Shown piece by piece: positions 1 through 12,275 of a stretch of DNA of 64,000 nt. Under the pieces are notes generated by a model. The model saw only the letters and a program-made list of their open reading frames with translations. It was not told the DNA's origin and did not search any database. Position 1 is the first letter of the stretch. The number at the start of each line of letters is the position of its first letter. Made by a program: the position numbers and the translations under genes. The stretch is from Tipula vernalis. Its lineage: Eukaryota; Arthropoda; Insecta; Diptera; Tipulidae. The stretch spans positions 311,283,236 to 311,347,235 of the forward strand of contig OY282560.1 of NCBI GenBank assembly GCA_958295665.1, written 5' to 3'.

Positions 1-900
1 GTCCGTCTATCTGGATGTCTATACCCACGGTATGTCAAGAACGGCTTGTCCGATTTGGAATTTTTTTCGTCAACCTGTACGTCATACGAATTGTCCCAAA
101 ACCTTTATATAAATATTTACCAATTTTTTGTAAGTGCTGGTTTGAAGGTTAACTTGATCGTTGAGTTTGGGGTTGAATTGAAGGTTGAGTTAGGGGTCAA
201 TTTGTGGGTTGAGTTTGCGGTTGAGTTGAGGGTTGAATTGGGTTCGGGCTTGCGGATTGAATTGGAGTTGAATTAGGGTTTAATGAGCAGTTCAGCTGGG
301 GATTTATTTGTGGATTGGGTTGAAGATTGAATTAGAGCTAGCTTGAGTCCATGTAAGCATGCAGTTTTCAGAACATGTTGATTTGGTAGTTGTGTTGGAC
401 ATTGAGTTTGGGGTTGATTAAAGGGCTCTGTTGCAGATTGTTTTAAGGTTTAGTTGAAGTTCATTTGTGCTTGAGTTGAGGTTGATTCAGCCGTCCAGTT
501 CTTAATATATTTGGGGCTGTGTTGAGGGTTGAGTTGGAAGTAAGCTGGGGTTGTTTTGAGTTGAGTTCATGTACGAAAGTAGTTTTTAGCGTTGATTTGA
601 GCATTAAGCTGGACGTTGGGTTTTGGATTAAGTTGGGAATTTATTTGGCGATAGTTGTGGGTTAAGTTTGAAGGTAGCTTGAGCGAAGTTCATTTAAAGA
701 TGTAGGTGTGTTGATTTTGGTGTTGAGATCTGGATTAGGGGTTAAGTAGGGGTTTAGTTATGGTCGGGCTGGGGTTGAGTTGAGGTCTATTCAGCCATTC
801 AGTTGGGGATATATTTGAGGGTTGAGTTGAGATATTAGTTGGAAGCAGTGGCATAACGACAGTTATGGAAGGAACTTAAACACAAATTTTAGTTTTAGGC
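1..900. repeat. Degenerate GTTGA-rich satellite, forward orientation
   Basis: The strand is built from variants of GGTTGAGTTGGGG. A longer period lies on top: blocks with a TTGAGTTCATGTA..GTAGTTTT theme recur near 345, 560 and 680, so the monomers look roughly 100-215 bp long. The same theme appears in inverted orientation at 63030-63620. A 76-codon reading frame at 46-276 is only the repeat read through and is not a gene. The array starts outside the window. Seen directly; monomer length is approximate because divergence is high. Confidence 0.75.
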
Positions 901-3900
901 TTGAGTTTTTAGTAAATACTTTACTTACTCATTTGTAAATGATGTTAATAAATTATGGTACTTAAATGGTCTTGGGATTGACAGGATTCGTCAAGGTCAT
1001 CGTAAAAATGTGAATGGCAATCACCAATAAAAAAAGATTTTATAGTGGAATCGTTCAACTGAAGTCAAGACCTTTTCAAGTACAATTTAGAACGAGAGAA
1101 TTCTATTATTCAAATTTATGGTATTGACGGTTTTAACGAAATTTTACCAACAAATTTTGATTTACATTGTTTATTTGTGATTTTGATGATCATTTGTTTT
1201 TAATCAATACTCATTTAGACGGAAAGTTTATAGAATATTGGTTGCCTTTATCATTTTCACGATGACCTTGACGAGGTTTGAAGGTCAATCCAATTAAATA
1301 ACCTCAATTAATCAATTTTAGAATCTCTTATAACTTTTATACGTCCTTTTTTTGCCAAAAACTCAATTCCTTCAAGGTATTTCGCTGTTCTGTATGTAGT
1401 TTGGTCAGTAGCTCAGCACAATTTAAAATCGATTATAATACAAAATATCAAAATAACATTTATTTTGGTGATCTTTTGAGTGGATCTAATTCCAATCCTC
1501 GCCATTTAGAACAAGGTATCGTCCATTCGTCAGTCTGCACGTATGTCGCTTCAAAAATAATGTTCAAATGATTCATTTCCGATATCCCCGATGTTGATCG
1601 TGAGCAACTTGTGCAAATAGATGGCGACTAATTTATCAAAACTTTGGGTTTATTTTGACAGTCTAACTCCCGATACACCGGCAAAGAAACTAGGGGTTAC
1701 TAGGAGTTTAGTTATCTCTGAAATTATTCAAATTGTTGACCATATTGGGTTCATTTCGCCGGTTGTTGTACAGTTATAGTAAACTTAACATATTTGTTGT
1801 TTACTCGTGGACTAATATCACCAATAAAAAATTTTTATATAATAAAACACACTTCATGTCAAATTTCTCTAAAATCGGTTAAAGAATAGCCAAGTTCTAT
1901 CCTAGTTGGCCATATTTCAGAACTTCATCTAAAAATCATTGTTTAATCACGTTTTCATCACGCATGTCAAATTTCTCTAAAATCTGTTAAGAAATAGCCA
2001 AGTTCCATCCTAGTTGGCCATATTCCAGAAATTTATCCAAGTATCGTTTATCGAACTTTCTTTATCTAATGATATTCAAAGAGCAATTCGTGTGTTACAA
2101 AAAATAACGCTTCCTAATGTATTTTCTTCAATCGCTCTGTGGGTTGGGAGCGATATTTTTAACTTTTACGCTCCCTGTTTTAAGAGCAAAATTAAAAATA
2201 AACATTTAAATCACTGAAAGAGGGAAATAATTTTTTTTTGTGTTCATCATTAGAGGGTAAAAGCAAACTGAAAAAAAAATTTATTGGGAGCAAGAGCGAA
2301 AATTTGTATATAGAGCTCTAAAAGAGCGAAAAATGTAACTCTGGTTTATTATTAATTTGATTTGTTACTGCATCTTGGTGATTTTTATTCGCATTTGTAT
2401 CTTTTGAAAGAACCATCGCTACAGCTTTGTAAAATTGCGTATTCCATCCGGATGAATTCAATATTAGCTTCGTATTCCTTTTGCGTTTGCACTGTAACTT
2501 GCAACGTGTCTCTCTTTCATTAGAGGTTACTCACATCTGTTGACAACCAAGTCTTTTTCTGACGTCGGTGTTTTATCTGCGAGTTGCGTATTTGGCTGTT
2601 CAACTTGGCGAGTCGTTGACAGAAGAAGCAATACTTTGATTGTCCCGGAATTTTTCACATTGTTGATCGAACCATTTACTACATCCATTACACTCCACTG
2701 TTCTTCACCATAAACACCATTAATGTCAAACACGTTAGATTCTTCTTCTTTCAACGATTAATTTCTTCTTTCAATTTTAATTCCTGATTTATTTATTGCA
2801 AAGTGTTCAATCGGACAAGAGCATCGATCGGAAAATTGGGCATATTTTTTATTTTTTATTTTATCCACTATAATATTGTCGAGTGCGTTTTATCTACCAT
2901 AATATTAGTGGGTGCGTTAATTCCACCCCAACAGATGTCTTTTAGGAATTCCTGATCTAAGGAAAAATAAGTTATTTCCTGAAAATCCACGTTTGACTTG
3001 TTCCAAACTATTAAGAGCACTAATTGTTTGGAGGAACATTTTTGCGGTCAACATGAGTGCTTGATTGGCCACAGAAATTATAGTTACTGAGAAACAAATG
3101 ACACAAACTCTTCTCACTGCTGATTTCCTATAAAGATTAAGAAAAATTTAATTTCATGAAGTAAATGAAGTGAATTATATAACTGTGATCTCTGAGGGAC
3201 GTGCAGAATTAAAAACTTAGGTAAATATTGAAAATGTTTGTGTGTGAACGCATGAATTTGGTAGGGAATCCACGATAGATTTTTTTTTTGGACAAGCTCT
3301 TCTTCGGTTCATCCGAAATCGTTTTGAAGTCGTAAGAGTTGTTTTGAAGCATTTTGACTTTCTCGAAGTTATACATACATGCTCAACTGAAAATTTTTGT
3401 TTACACCACGCATAAATATATGCGACTCAAAATAATATTGAGTCACGTTCGTATTTTATGCTGACATAATTTGAAAAAGAATGACTTAATACCTTAGTTA
3501 TGGATCAATCGAAGTTCAAGAACCGGATATTACTTACAATAATATTATTCAAATTTGAAATAGAATAGCATAGATAATCAATCATTTTATAACTATTAAT
3601 GATTTGAATAACTAATTGGTAAACAAACTCGTAGATAGTAAATAATTTTGACTAGTATGTTCCACAATAAATCGACAGCATAATTTATGAGCAGTCCATT
3701 ATTTTTCAAAAAGGTTTCCGCGAATTAAACATCATAATAAATTTAACAACTTTCTTTTGGTAATAATAAAAAAAGCCATTAATTTGTTATTTGATGGTGG
3801 TTTCCGTGATTGGCGGGAAAAACCGCGTACACAGTTTTCTTCTTCTATTGTTGAAAAAATAAAAATCTAAAATTAAGTTGCTCGGCGGATCAATAAATTT

Positions 3901-4433
3901 TCAAAAAAAAAAAAAAAATAGCGAACTGTTTATAATTTAGTAATCCATTCTACGACAAAAAATTGTTGAACTCATTTGACTGTAATTAATAATCTAAAAT
4001 CCTATATTGTTAGGAATCTAGTATGTTAAATAAAATATTTGCTAAACTCATTTAGGATGTAGCCAACCAGACGCCCCCTAATCAATATAAACAACAAATA
4101 AGTTTATGGTTTGCAATAAAAGAAGGCAATTTTTTATGCTCGTCTTGAATGAAGAGATATTTGGTATTACTTTAATACTAAAACAAGTCGGAAGCACAAA
4201 TATTGATTTTTCTACATAGTTACTTGGTTGACCTGAAAATAAATGTAATCAACAAGACATTTTATTGTTACTGCTTCTACCATGACGTTTAAGTACTTTT
4301 GTGAATTATTTATTGGAATTTCATGTCGTAGAACTTTAATGTATATAGCTATGGTGTTCATGTTTAAAGTAAGAAGTATCGGTCTGAATTGGTTTACAAA
4401 TATTAATAATTTATTGGAGCATTTTATTGTACC
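901..4433. other. AT-rich intergenic DNA, no gene seen
   Basis: No reading frame here resembles a known protein. A CAGTGGCATAACGACAG string near 849 resembles the hAT-like terminus described at 4434, but no partner end is visible. Short frames at 2014, 2527 and 2917 have no recognisable motif. A ~109-bp tandem duplication is listed separately. Low-complexity A/T runs are common. Confidence 0.5.
1853..2045. repeat. Tandem duplication, two ~90-bp copies ~109 bp apart
   Basis: The text TGTCAAATTTCTCTAAAATC followed by a TTAA.AATAGCCAAGTTC.ATCCTAGTTGGCCATATT block occurs at 1857-1920 and again at 1966-2029, with only a few substitutions. The copies are direct and adjacent. Nothing in them codes for protein. 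It is probably a local slip or a piece of a tandem family. Confidence 0.8.
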
Positions 4434-4865
4434 CAGTGGATTAACTACAAATTTCGGCCCCCCCCCGCAACATTTTTATTGGGCCCCTAAAATGCTTCTT
4501 TTACCTATGAACAAGTGAAGCTTTTATTTCACATACAAATTTGCTTTACGTCGTTTTTTAATTAAAAAATTATTTCTTCCTATTATCTAGCCTCCAGGGA
4601 TTTAAGAAATTGCGCAAATTTTAATACTTACAAGCTCAATTTAGACCTTGCAGACTGTTAGTGCCCGAAAAAAATCGCAACTAATGCAGTGGAAGATAGT
4701 TTCTGTACCAATAAAACCATTTACCATTTATCGGTAAACTTTACGATTTTCCATTTACCTGAAGTTTTTACCAGTAATTAAAATTAATCAAAATGTTGTT
4801 TAAATTCGTTATTGAATAGAGAAATACACAAGAAATGTGATGCTCAAACCTGATAAGAAACAAAT

Positions 4866-6561
4866 AAGTATTTCACACAAAGTGTAGCTACACAAATTAA
4901 CGAAAAGTGTAAGTGTATTGAAAAAGTGTAGGCCTACATAAAAAGTGTAAATAACCAGTAGAACCACGTAATGGGCGATATTTTCATAAAGTTGACAGAT
5001 CAAGCTTGCCGCAAAAATTTTTGTCATTTAAATGAAAAGACTTGGGCATGTTCGACAAATTTTTAAAGATTTTGAAAAATTATAAGCCTGTTGAAATTGC
5101 TGTTCACTATGGCCATTTGCCAAAATCTCAGAGATGTTACCAGGTGTGGGCTTATATTTCAATAAAGTGGATAGGTCAAGCTATCCGAAACAATTTTTCT
5201 TATTAAAATAAAAAGGATTGGACATGTTCGTCACTATTTTGAAAATTGTGAAAATCACTTAAAATGTTCAAACCTGATACTACACTACGGGCTATTTACC
5301 AAAATCGTGGAGATGTTGCTACGTATGACTTTATTGGTTAAAAACGGCATACATTGGGGAATTTAATTCACTAATTGACATTTTGATATGAGCCGGAGGG
5401 CTCCTGCAAATATTTTTTTGAAAATTAGTAAATCGATGTATTTCGCATTGACAACTTTTCATGTTTCGGTCTCTAGTCTTTACACAATCATTCATCCAGG
5501 AGTGCCCCTTTATAGGGATCCTTGTTTATTCACCATTCATATGGAGCACCCAAGCCAATGGGATCCATTTCACTCACGACTGAGAGCCCGTTTATATAGG
5601 GATCATCTTTCATTTCCAAGAGAAACGAAACGTTTAGTTTGCCAGTAGTCAGTTGGTTTTTTTGCAAAATCCCTGAGATTTTGGTAAATGGTCTTAGTGT
5701 AGTATCAGGTTTGGACATTTTATGTGACTTTCACAATTTTCAAAATAGTGTCGAACATGTCCAACCCTTTTTATTTTAATAAGAAAAATTGTTTCGGATA
5801 GCGTGACCTGTCCACTTTATGGAAATATAAGCCCACACCTGGTAACATTTCTGAGATTTTGGTAAATGGTCTTCGAGCATGCCTAACCCTTTTAATTTCT
5901 TTTACTTTAGTAAAATAAAGTATATCAATCATGAAAATTTTGGACCTTGAGATTTTTAGAGATTTATCTGTTTTGAGGTCACCTGAGTCCGAAAAAGTGG
6001 GTTTCAAAATTGTGTCTGCCTGTCAGTCTGTCAGTCTGTCAGTCTGTCAGTCTGTCAGTCTATCAGTCTGTCTGTCAGTCTGTGTCCTCTCTACAGCCCA
6101 GATGGTTTAACCAATCGAACTGAAACTTCAGATTTAAGCTTTTTTGATAAATTGGGAGGTCCCAGTGAATTTTACTCCAAATCGGCCAACCGGAAGTGGC
6201 CACTCCCTTGGTCCAGATTTATCTTGCAAATATCTTAAAAAGTATAAGGTTTACAAAAAACTACGTAATACAAAATGTTTCCAAAAATTAAAAAAAAAAA
6301 ATTTAAAAAAAAAGTTATAAAAAAAAAATAAAATTTCTCAAAATTCTCTGTTCGTAAAAGAAAGTCGTGTGTTGGCCACACCTCCATTTTTTATTTTAAT
6401 AAGAAAAAATGTTTCGGATAGCTTGACCTGTCCACTTTATGGAAATATCATCCCGTACCTGGTTCTACTTTTTATTTACACTTTTTTATGTAGGCCTACA
6501 ATTTTTCAGTTCACTTACACTTTTCGTTAATTTGTGTAACTACACTTTGTGTGAAATACTT
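4866..6561. mobile_element. Foldback-like long inverted repeat (~1.7 kb)
   Basis: The outer arms AAGTATTTCACACAAAGTGT (from 4866) and its reverse complement (to 6561) are about 165 bp each and share a GTGTAGGCCTACATAAAAAG block. Inside the left arm are two diverged tandem units of about 175 bp (near 4985-5155 and 5160-5320), and the right arm carries the matching units inverted (5660-5870 and 6380-6480). The right arm is interrupted at about 5880-6375 by another sequence with a GTCTGTCA microsatellite. No coding region is supported. No clean target duplication was found at the outer ends. Confidence 0.7.
6013..6086 (+). repeat. (CAGTCTGT)n microsatellite
   Basis: About nine 8-bp units with slight interruptions. 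It lies inside a segment of about 500 bp that breaks the right foldback arm. That segment continues with an ACTGAAACTTCAGATTT / CAAATCGGCCAACCGGAAG theme typical of dispersed non-coding elements next to CTGT repeats. No protein is encoded. Confidence 0.85.
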
Positions 6562-8200
6562 CGCACCGGTAGCAAATAATATCAATAATTTCGAAATAAT
6601 CTCAAAAATGTCGAATTTTCAAAATATCTTGTATATTCTAGAAAGTTCTCAAACGTCAAATTATTCGGAAATATGTACAACTGAAGGAAATCCTATACGC
6701 CATAATCACTGCCTTGTGAAATGAAATTGAATAACCTGAACATTCTTGAATAATTTCGAATATCCCAGGAAATCGAAAAAATATCGAAATTTTGGCATTA
6801 TCTCGAGAAATCTACTAAATATCACGATTTATATGTATGAAGCTCAGAACATTACCAACAAAATTCGAATAAATTCGAAAATCTCGAATAATAATAAAAT
6901 TGTCGAAAAACTTAAGAAATCCGGAATAAGCCACGGAATAATCTCGATTATCCCGGATAACGAATAATCTCTATATGATATGAATCTCGATTGATCTGGA
7001 ACAATTTCAATAATAAGGGAAAGTCTGGATGTAAATAGCTAATTTCGGTAAGCCTGCTAGAATTAGTGAACACTAAAATTATTGAAATTAGCGAATTATT
7101 TGTCAAGTAACTTAATGTTACTAACCCTAAAGCAAAATGCTACTAAGCACCATAAGGCTAAGCTCAGCCAAACGTAGTAGTATCGGATAACCATATTATT
7201 GGAATAGGCTCTAAGATTCTCGATAAACATCGAACAATCAAATACATTCGACTCGAATAATCTCGAAAATCACGAAAATCTCGAATAACTTGACTGTTTC
7301 GAAATACTAAATTATCAATTAAGCCTCAAACATTATGCATCTCATCTCCATGCTAAACTCCAAAAATCTCGAGAAATTTTAAAAACTGATCAAAAAATGA
7401 AATCCGAGAAATAGGGGGATATGAAATCGGGAAGCGACGAGAATTTCCAAAATCAGGAGAATCTCAACGAGAACAAATAAAAAAACACCATCCGGTTTTC
7501 AGTTAGTTCAATTTGTATTTAACGTTTACTGATAATCAAAAAGTGCCCGTAAATGAGCTACTATAAGCCGAACGAACTCTAATTCAAATATCCATTGATT
7601 CCTTCTCTAAAGTAATGCCGATTCTAATAAGCGAAATTGTTTTCAATCGTGGTTAGATATTTTCTTAAGAAGAAAGTTTCAACAATTTATTTCTTCTTGA
7701 TTTTTATGAACATCACAATGATTATTCCCTAACTGCTTAGCAGCAATTAGCTTTCTTTTTCAAATTAATTTCATCGTTTTTCAAATCATATTCAACATTT
7801 ACTGATCAAAACTTAATTTGATTTGTAAAAGGTTGAACTTGAAGTAGAAAAGGAGTAAATTTACATAACAAATAAATCAATCCAGCAAACACTAAAAGCG
7901 TTATCATTTGATGTCGAAAGCATTGATGTTAATTGAGTTAAGTTAATTTTCTTTTAAATTTAAATATCTGTCAGAACCTAGAGGGATTTTTATTTCTAAG
8001 GAGTCGCATTATTTGTAGTTACTCAGACAATAACTTTGAGTTGATTCTCTAAAAAATTAGACCACCATTTTGCTAATTTGAAAATTTTGTCTAATTTAAG
8101 CTTAATCGGCCGCTTGATCAATAAAGTGGGCCCCAATAACCATGGGCCCCCCGCGGCTGCGGGTGCTGCTGGTACCTACAGTTACACCACTGATTGTTGC

Positions 8201-9904
8201 TCTACAATGAGCCATTAAATATTCTCCTGACATTCATCGAGTCATTACTCTTGGGTCTGTGTTATACGCTTTTAAAGCAAGACGCCAAAGCATTTTATAT
8301 GCACAAGTAAGTATTTATAGTACAATTTTCACCAGCTTATTTGTGCCTCTTCTCACCATAAAGAATGATTGCTGGCAAACGTGTCTTGAGTAATATATGT
8401 AATACAGACTCAAGACATAGCATAGTACCAAACCCACGACGGTGAAAAGACAGCTCATTGTGGTGGTAGTGGTTATTGGTAACATGACCACCGTTTGTTT
8501 ATACGTAGCTTATCTTATGTTTGCATTTGATAACATGTCTGGTTTTTATCTTACTTAGCACATGTAGTGGTTATTATTAGCGGCACGTCTGATGGTAGTT
8601 TTTGATAACATTATTTGCGGTAGTACTTTGTAACGAGGCTGGAGGTCTTCTGTATCAAGTTTGATAGTCGTCTTAGGCAACAGATTAGGAGGTCCTTATT
8701 GGTAACACGTCTGTTGGTTTTTTTCTCGTAATATATTGGAGGAATAAAAAATTTCGTGTTAAGCATAAGGTAATTATTATTCACTTCAAAATAAGAGAAA
8801 AGTTTAACTCAAAAGTAGTACATTTTACCGAAAAAGTAACTGTAATCAGTACATACGTTTTTTTTTATTTACTCCACTCATGTGAGGGCAATCCGGCCTC
8901 TAAGTTATATATTGTGTAAGTTAGAATATTTCAATAAAAATCATTAACGTGTGACCCTGGGGCGCGTCATATGGAGGTCAACATATTAAAATCGTATTTG
9001 AATCTAACTAGAATCGAATCAGACCAATTCGATTCTCATTCAAATCAAACACGAATCCCACCCACCTGAATTCACTTCGGACCAACAACTACCCCCCTCT
9101 TTTATACAGAACAAAAACAATGACAAACCAAACAAAACGAGATAAAGTATTTTGTCTTGTACGAGTATATACTACCAAAAACCAATACCAAAGTTTTGGG
9201 TCACTGTCCAAAACTCACTGTCCAAAGTATAGGAAAACTGTCAAACATTTGATTTTGACCATTACAGTAGCCATTGATAGGAACACCTGTACAATTAATG
9301 AGAGTTGCCAATATGACTTTTATGTTGTTAAAAGTTTAAGAAGAACTTTCTTAAGGGAAATTTATACATAATTATCTCGTTTTAATTTCGAATACTAATA
9401 ATGATCACAACCCTAAAAACAAACGCAGTCCAATTCCATTATTTACCGGTTACAGCAAAATATTTTGGCTTATAAAGGAAATGTTTTCCAATGTGTTTCA
9501 GTTTAAATTTGGAAAATTTGGAAGTACACTGAAATTTGACATTATAACAAGATTAAAATGAACTTAATTCGGCTGTAAAGGCGGGGAACGTAAGTGCCAA
9601 ACGTCTCAAGTATCTCAGAGCTTATATGGTTCGAGAACATAACCCTTTGACCCCGAAGATGAAAAACGTCTAAGCGCTTAAGTCTTAAACTGCTTTTGAA
9701 CACTTTCAATTATATCCAAATGCGTTTAATTTAATGATATCCAAATAACCGACGCATACTCCAAAACGGATCTAACGTACTAAGTAATGTAAAGGGGTTT
9801 CAATGTATAAGGGCAGATCCTGAGAGAGAGAGAGTATAGGTATAGAGTATAATCATACGTCATAATTTTTTAGAAGCTTTTTTAGTGCTATAACTTTTCA
9901 TTAT
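8201..9904. other. Intergenic DNA, no gene seen
   Basis: No recognisable protein. Between about 8440 and 8720 there is a loose, GT-rich repetition around GGTAGTGGTTATTGGTAACA-like phrases. A frame at 9120-9371 (83 codons) has no known motif and its composition matches the surroundings. Around 8990-9060 the sequence repeats GAATC/GATTC motifs. Confidence 0.45.
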
Positions 9905-10147
9905 TGTGACGGTGACACCTAGATTGTAATAGAACAAGTTAATTTAAAAAATGTTTTAGTGCGAAATAAAAGGTAAAAGTGGTCAGTAAAATTAAAATAA
10001 AGTGATTTTGTGAACTATCGTAAATAAATTGTTTTGTAATAATTCTTGTGCTAAATAAATAAATTCGTTGGTGATAAATTGAATTGATTTTGTTTTATTC
10101 ACAATCCAGTGATACGAACCCTTGATTGACAAGGCAGAAACGTAACA
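9905..10147 (+). repeat. LTR of 412/mdg1-like element, solo and internally deleted
   Basis: Begins TGTGACGGTGACA and ends AAACGTAACA. It matches the reverse complement of the fuller LTR at 10617-11049, apart from a ~190-bp deletion that removes the segment with the TATA box. It contains AATAAA-like signals. It has no adjoining internal region of its own. Confidence 0.8.
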
Positions 10148-10154
10148 ATATTAT

Positions 10155-10605
10155 AAAAGTTTATACGGGATGACCCATTTTAAAAGAAGCACTCAAATAA
10201 CTTTTAGGGGAAGACCTAAATCAGAAAAAGTGTAGATACAAAAGTTACAAAATTTTTAGGGGGAAATCAAATAATGACCTTTAATTTGACCTTGAGTCGA
10301 ATTTCAAGGTCGTTTGAAGGTCAAGTCGCTTTTTTTTGATTGGAAACACATATTTTAGACTCTGAATTCTGAAAGCGCGTAAAATTCTATGTTTAGCCAT
10401 AAAGTCTTATCTTTCAGAATCCACAGCCAAAAATAGGTGTTTACATTAAAAAAAACCGACTTTACCTTGAAATGTGACCTCAAGGTCAAATTGAAGGTCG
10501 TCATTTGATTTCCCCCTAAAAATTGTGCATGTTTTGTATCCACACTTTTTTTGATTTACGCCTTCCCTTGGGAGTTACTTTTAAAATGGGTCACCTTCTA
10601 TAAGT
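10155..10605. repeat. 450-bp inverted repeat (MITE-like hairpin)
   Basis: The left arm (10160-10325) and right arm (10437-10603) are reverse complements. They share the terminal GATGACCCATTTTAAAAG / CTTTTAAAATGGGTCACC pair and an internal ACCTTGA-rich block. The loop is about 110 bp. There is no credible reading frame. It sits exactly between two LTRs in opposite orientation, which makes the whole 9905-11049 interval one nested palindrome. Confidence 0.75.
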
Positions 10606-10616
10606 CTTCTTCGTAT

Positions 10617-11049
10617 TGTTACGTTTTTGCCTTGTCAATCAAGATTCGAATCACTGGATTGTGAATAAAAACAAAACAAGTCAATTTATACCAACCAATT
10701 TATTTATTTCACACAAAAATTATTACAACACAATTTATTGACGATAGTTCACAAAATCACTTTATTTTAATTTTACTGACCATTTTTACTTTTTATTTCG
10801 CACTAAAACATTTTTTAAATCACTTTTTAATCTTCAAACAATCGCTTACCAAATACTAATAATTCAAATCGACTTCGTTCGCCCTTTTATATACACAAAC
10901 CAAACTTCTAGAAAGTTCATGACTTTTCTAGTTAGAATAGTGTAGAAACATTTAGAACAATTTTATCATGGAAAATTCCATTTTAGTACAGTTAAACATT
11001 GAGCTATTAATTTAACTTATTCTATTACACCCTAGATGTCACCGTAACA
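10617..11049 (-). repeat. 3' LTR of 412/mdg1-like retrotransposon
   Basis: Read on the minus strand it starts TGTTACGGTGACATC and ends AAACGTAACA, the TG..CA ends of an LTR. A TATATAAAAG box (10888-10897) is a likely promoter element and AATAAA signals lie downstream of it. It directly follows the pol end on the minus strand, so it is the 3' LTR of the relic at 11086-12263. Confidence 0.8.
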
Positions 11050-11085
11050 GGACCCTCATCCAAGCATGTTCGTCCCGAACAGGAC

Positions 11086-12263
11086 TCAAATCCCTCCTCT
11101 GTAGAGGGCCAGCCTCCCTAAATGCACTACCTTTGGCTTACCTACATGTCCCTTCCGTATTCGATAAACCACGTCGTTCATCCTTGTGATGACAGTATAA
11201 GGTCCTTCCCATGCTGGTTGCAGCGTCGGTGATAATCCCTTACCCCCCATACCAATTGCCCTTCCTGGAAACCTTGGTTATTTGCTCGTATGCCATATCG
11301 AGCTTTCATCCGGTTACTTAACATCTGTATTTTCGCCCTGTACAAATTGATGAATCTCATTAAGTTCTTCTTTCATCCGGTATACGTAGTCCTGTTCACA
11401 TAAAGCTGCTGATGGAACAGCCCCAAACTTTAAATTTCCCGGTAATCGTAAATTATCTCCAAATAACGTTTTCGCTGGTGTAGATATTCCTCCAATGTGC
11501 CATTGAATCTTTCCACCATTCCGTCGGACTGCGGATACAAAGGCGTTGTTCTCGTTTTATTTATACCGATCATCTGGCATATTTCTTGAAATACCACCGA
11601 TTCAAAATTCCTTCCTTGATCGGTATGAATCTTCATCGGCACGCCAAATCTGCTAATCCAATTGTTAACTACGGCATTAGCTATTGTTGTTGTCTCGTGA
11701 TTGGGAATGGGGTACACCTCTGGCCATTTCCTGAAATATTCCATTATCACTAGCACATATTTATTACCGCTCTCGGTGGTGGGAAACGGCCCCGCTACAT
11801 CCATTGCAATTCTTCCGAATGGTGCTACGCCGTTGTATTGCTTCATGGCTCTACGACTTTTACTTATGATGCAGTCCGTGCCATCAATGTCGCCCTTGAT
11901 TGTTAAGCTGTCTTCGCCTCTTGCTACTTTCGAAACGCGGATGGAGGTTATGGGGCAAACGGTTATGGGAGTCAGCTTCTGTCCCTTTAAGCTGACTCTT
12001 TCAAGTTTAACGACTCCGTCGTCATTTGGCCCTCTCGCTTGGCCATTGCCTGTGCTCCGCTTGGTTGTCGCTGCACAGGAGCTGGCGTCGATTTCCACTC
12101 GGCGTATTTTCATTGACGGTTTGGTGATGGCTTGTGGAGTTTCATTCGTCAACGCACAAGTGATAGTTTTGGCAAAGGTTGCTTTAGGTGACAACATCAC
12201 CGCCTTGTGTGTCTCTGCATCTCGAATACCGTCAATGAATGCGTCAATTTTAAGCCTTTCCAT
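11086..12263 (-). pseudogene. 412/mdg1-type gag-pol deletion derivative (gag joined to integrase)
   Basis: A 277-codon open frame (12263-11430) begins with a gag C-terminal part (MERLKIDAFIDGIRDAETHK), runs into a short protease-like start (GDIDGTDCI), then jumps straight into the integrase core. The catalytic residues are visible: D in AMDVAGPF, D in HTDQGRNFE and E in SDGMVERFN. Reverse transcriptase, RNase H and the integrase zinc-binding part are missing, so the frame spans a large internal deletion. After shifts near 11430 and 11330 the integrase C-terminus continues (KARYGIRANNQGF; PAWEGPYTVITR) to a stop at 11086. The sequence is a 412/mdg1-clade relic and cannot transpose alone. It is notable that the deletion junction is in frame. 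Confidence 0.85.
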
Positions 12264-12275
12264 ATAATCGGCCGA

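Larger units (their letters stand above)
4434..8192. mobile_element. Non-autonomous hAT-like element, copy 1 (interrupted)
   Basis: The left end reads CAGTGGATTAACTA and the right end, read inward on the other strand, CAGTGGTGTAACT, as expected of hAT terminal repeats. The flanking octamers are ATTGTACC (4426-4433) and ATTGTTGC (8193-8200), six of eight matching, a plausible eroded 8-bp target duplication. The right subterminal part holds a CCCGCGGCTGCGGG stem. The family match is to the copy at 38532-39837: both carry degenerate AATCTCGAAAATC-type repeats, a CTTAATGTTACTAA block and the GC-rich end. No transposase is present. A foldback element at 4866-6561 interrupts this copy. hAT assignment is inference from termini. 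Confidence 0.65.

Noticed and set aside
11701..12267. 188-codon plus-strand open frame
   Set aside because: It is the antisense shadow of the gag-integrase fusion on the minus strand, which has clear catalytic motifs.
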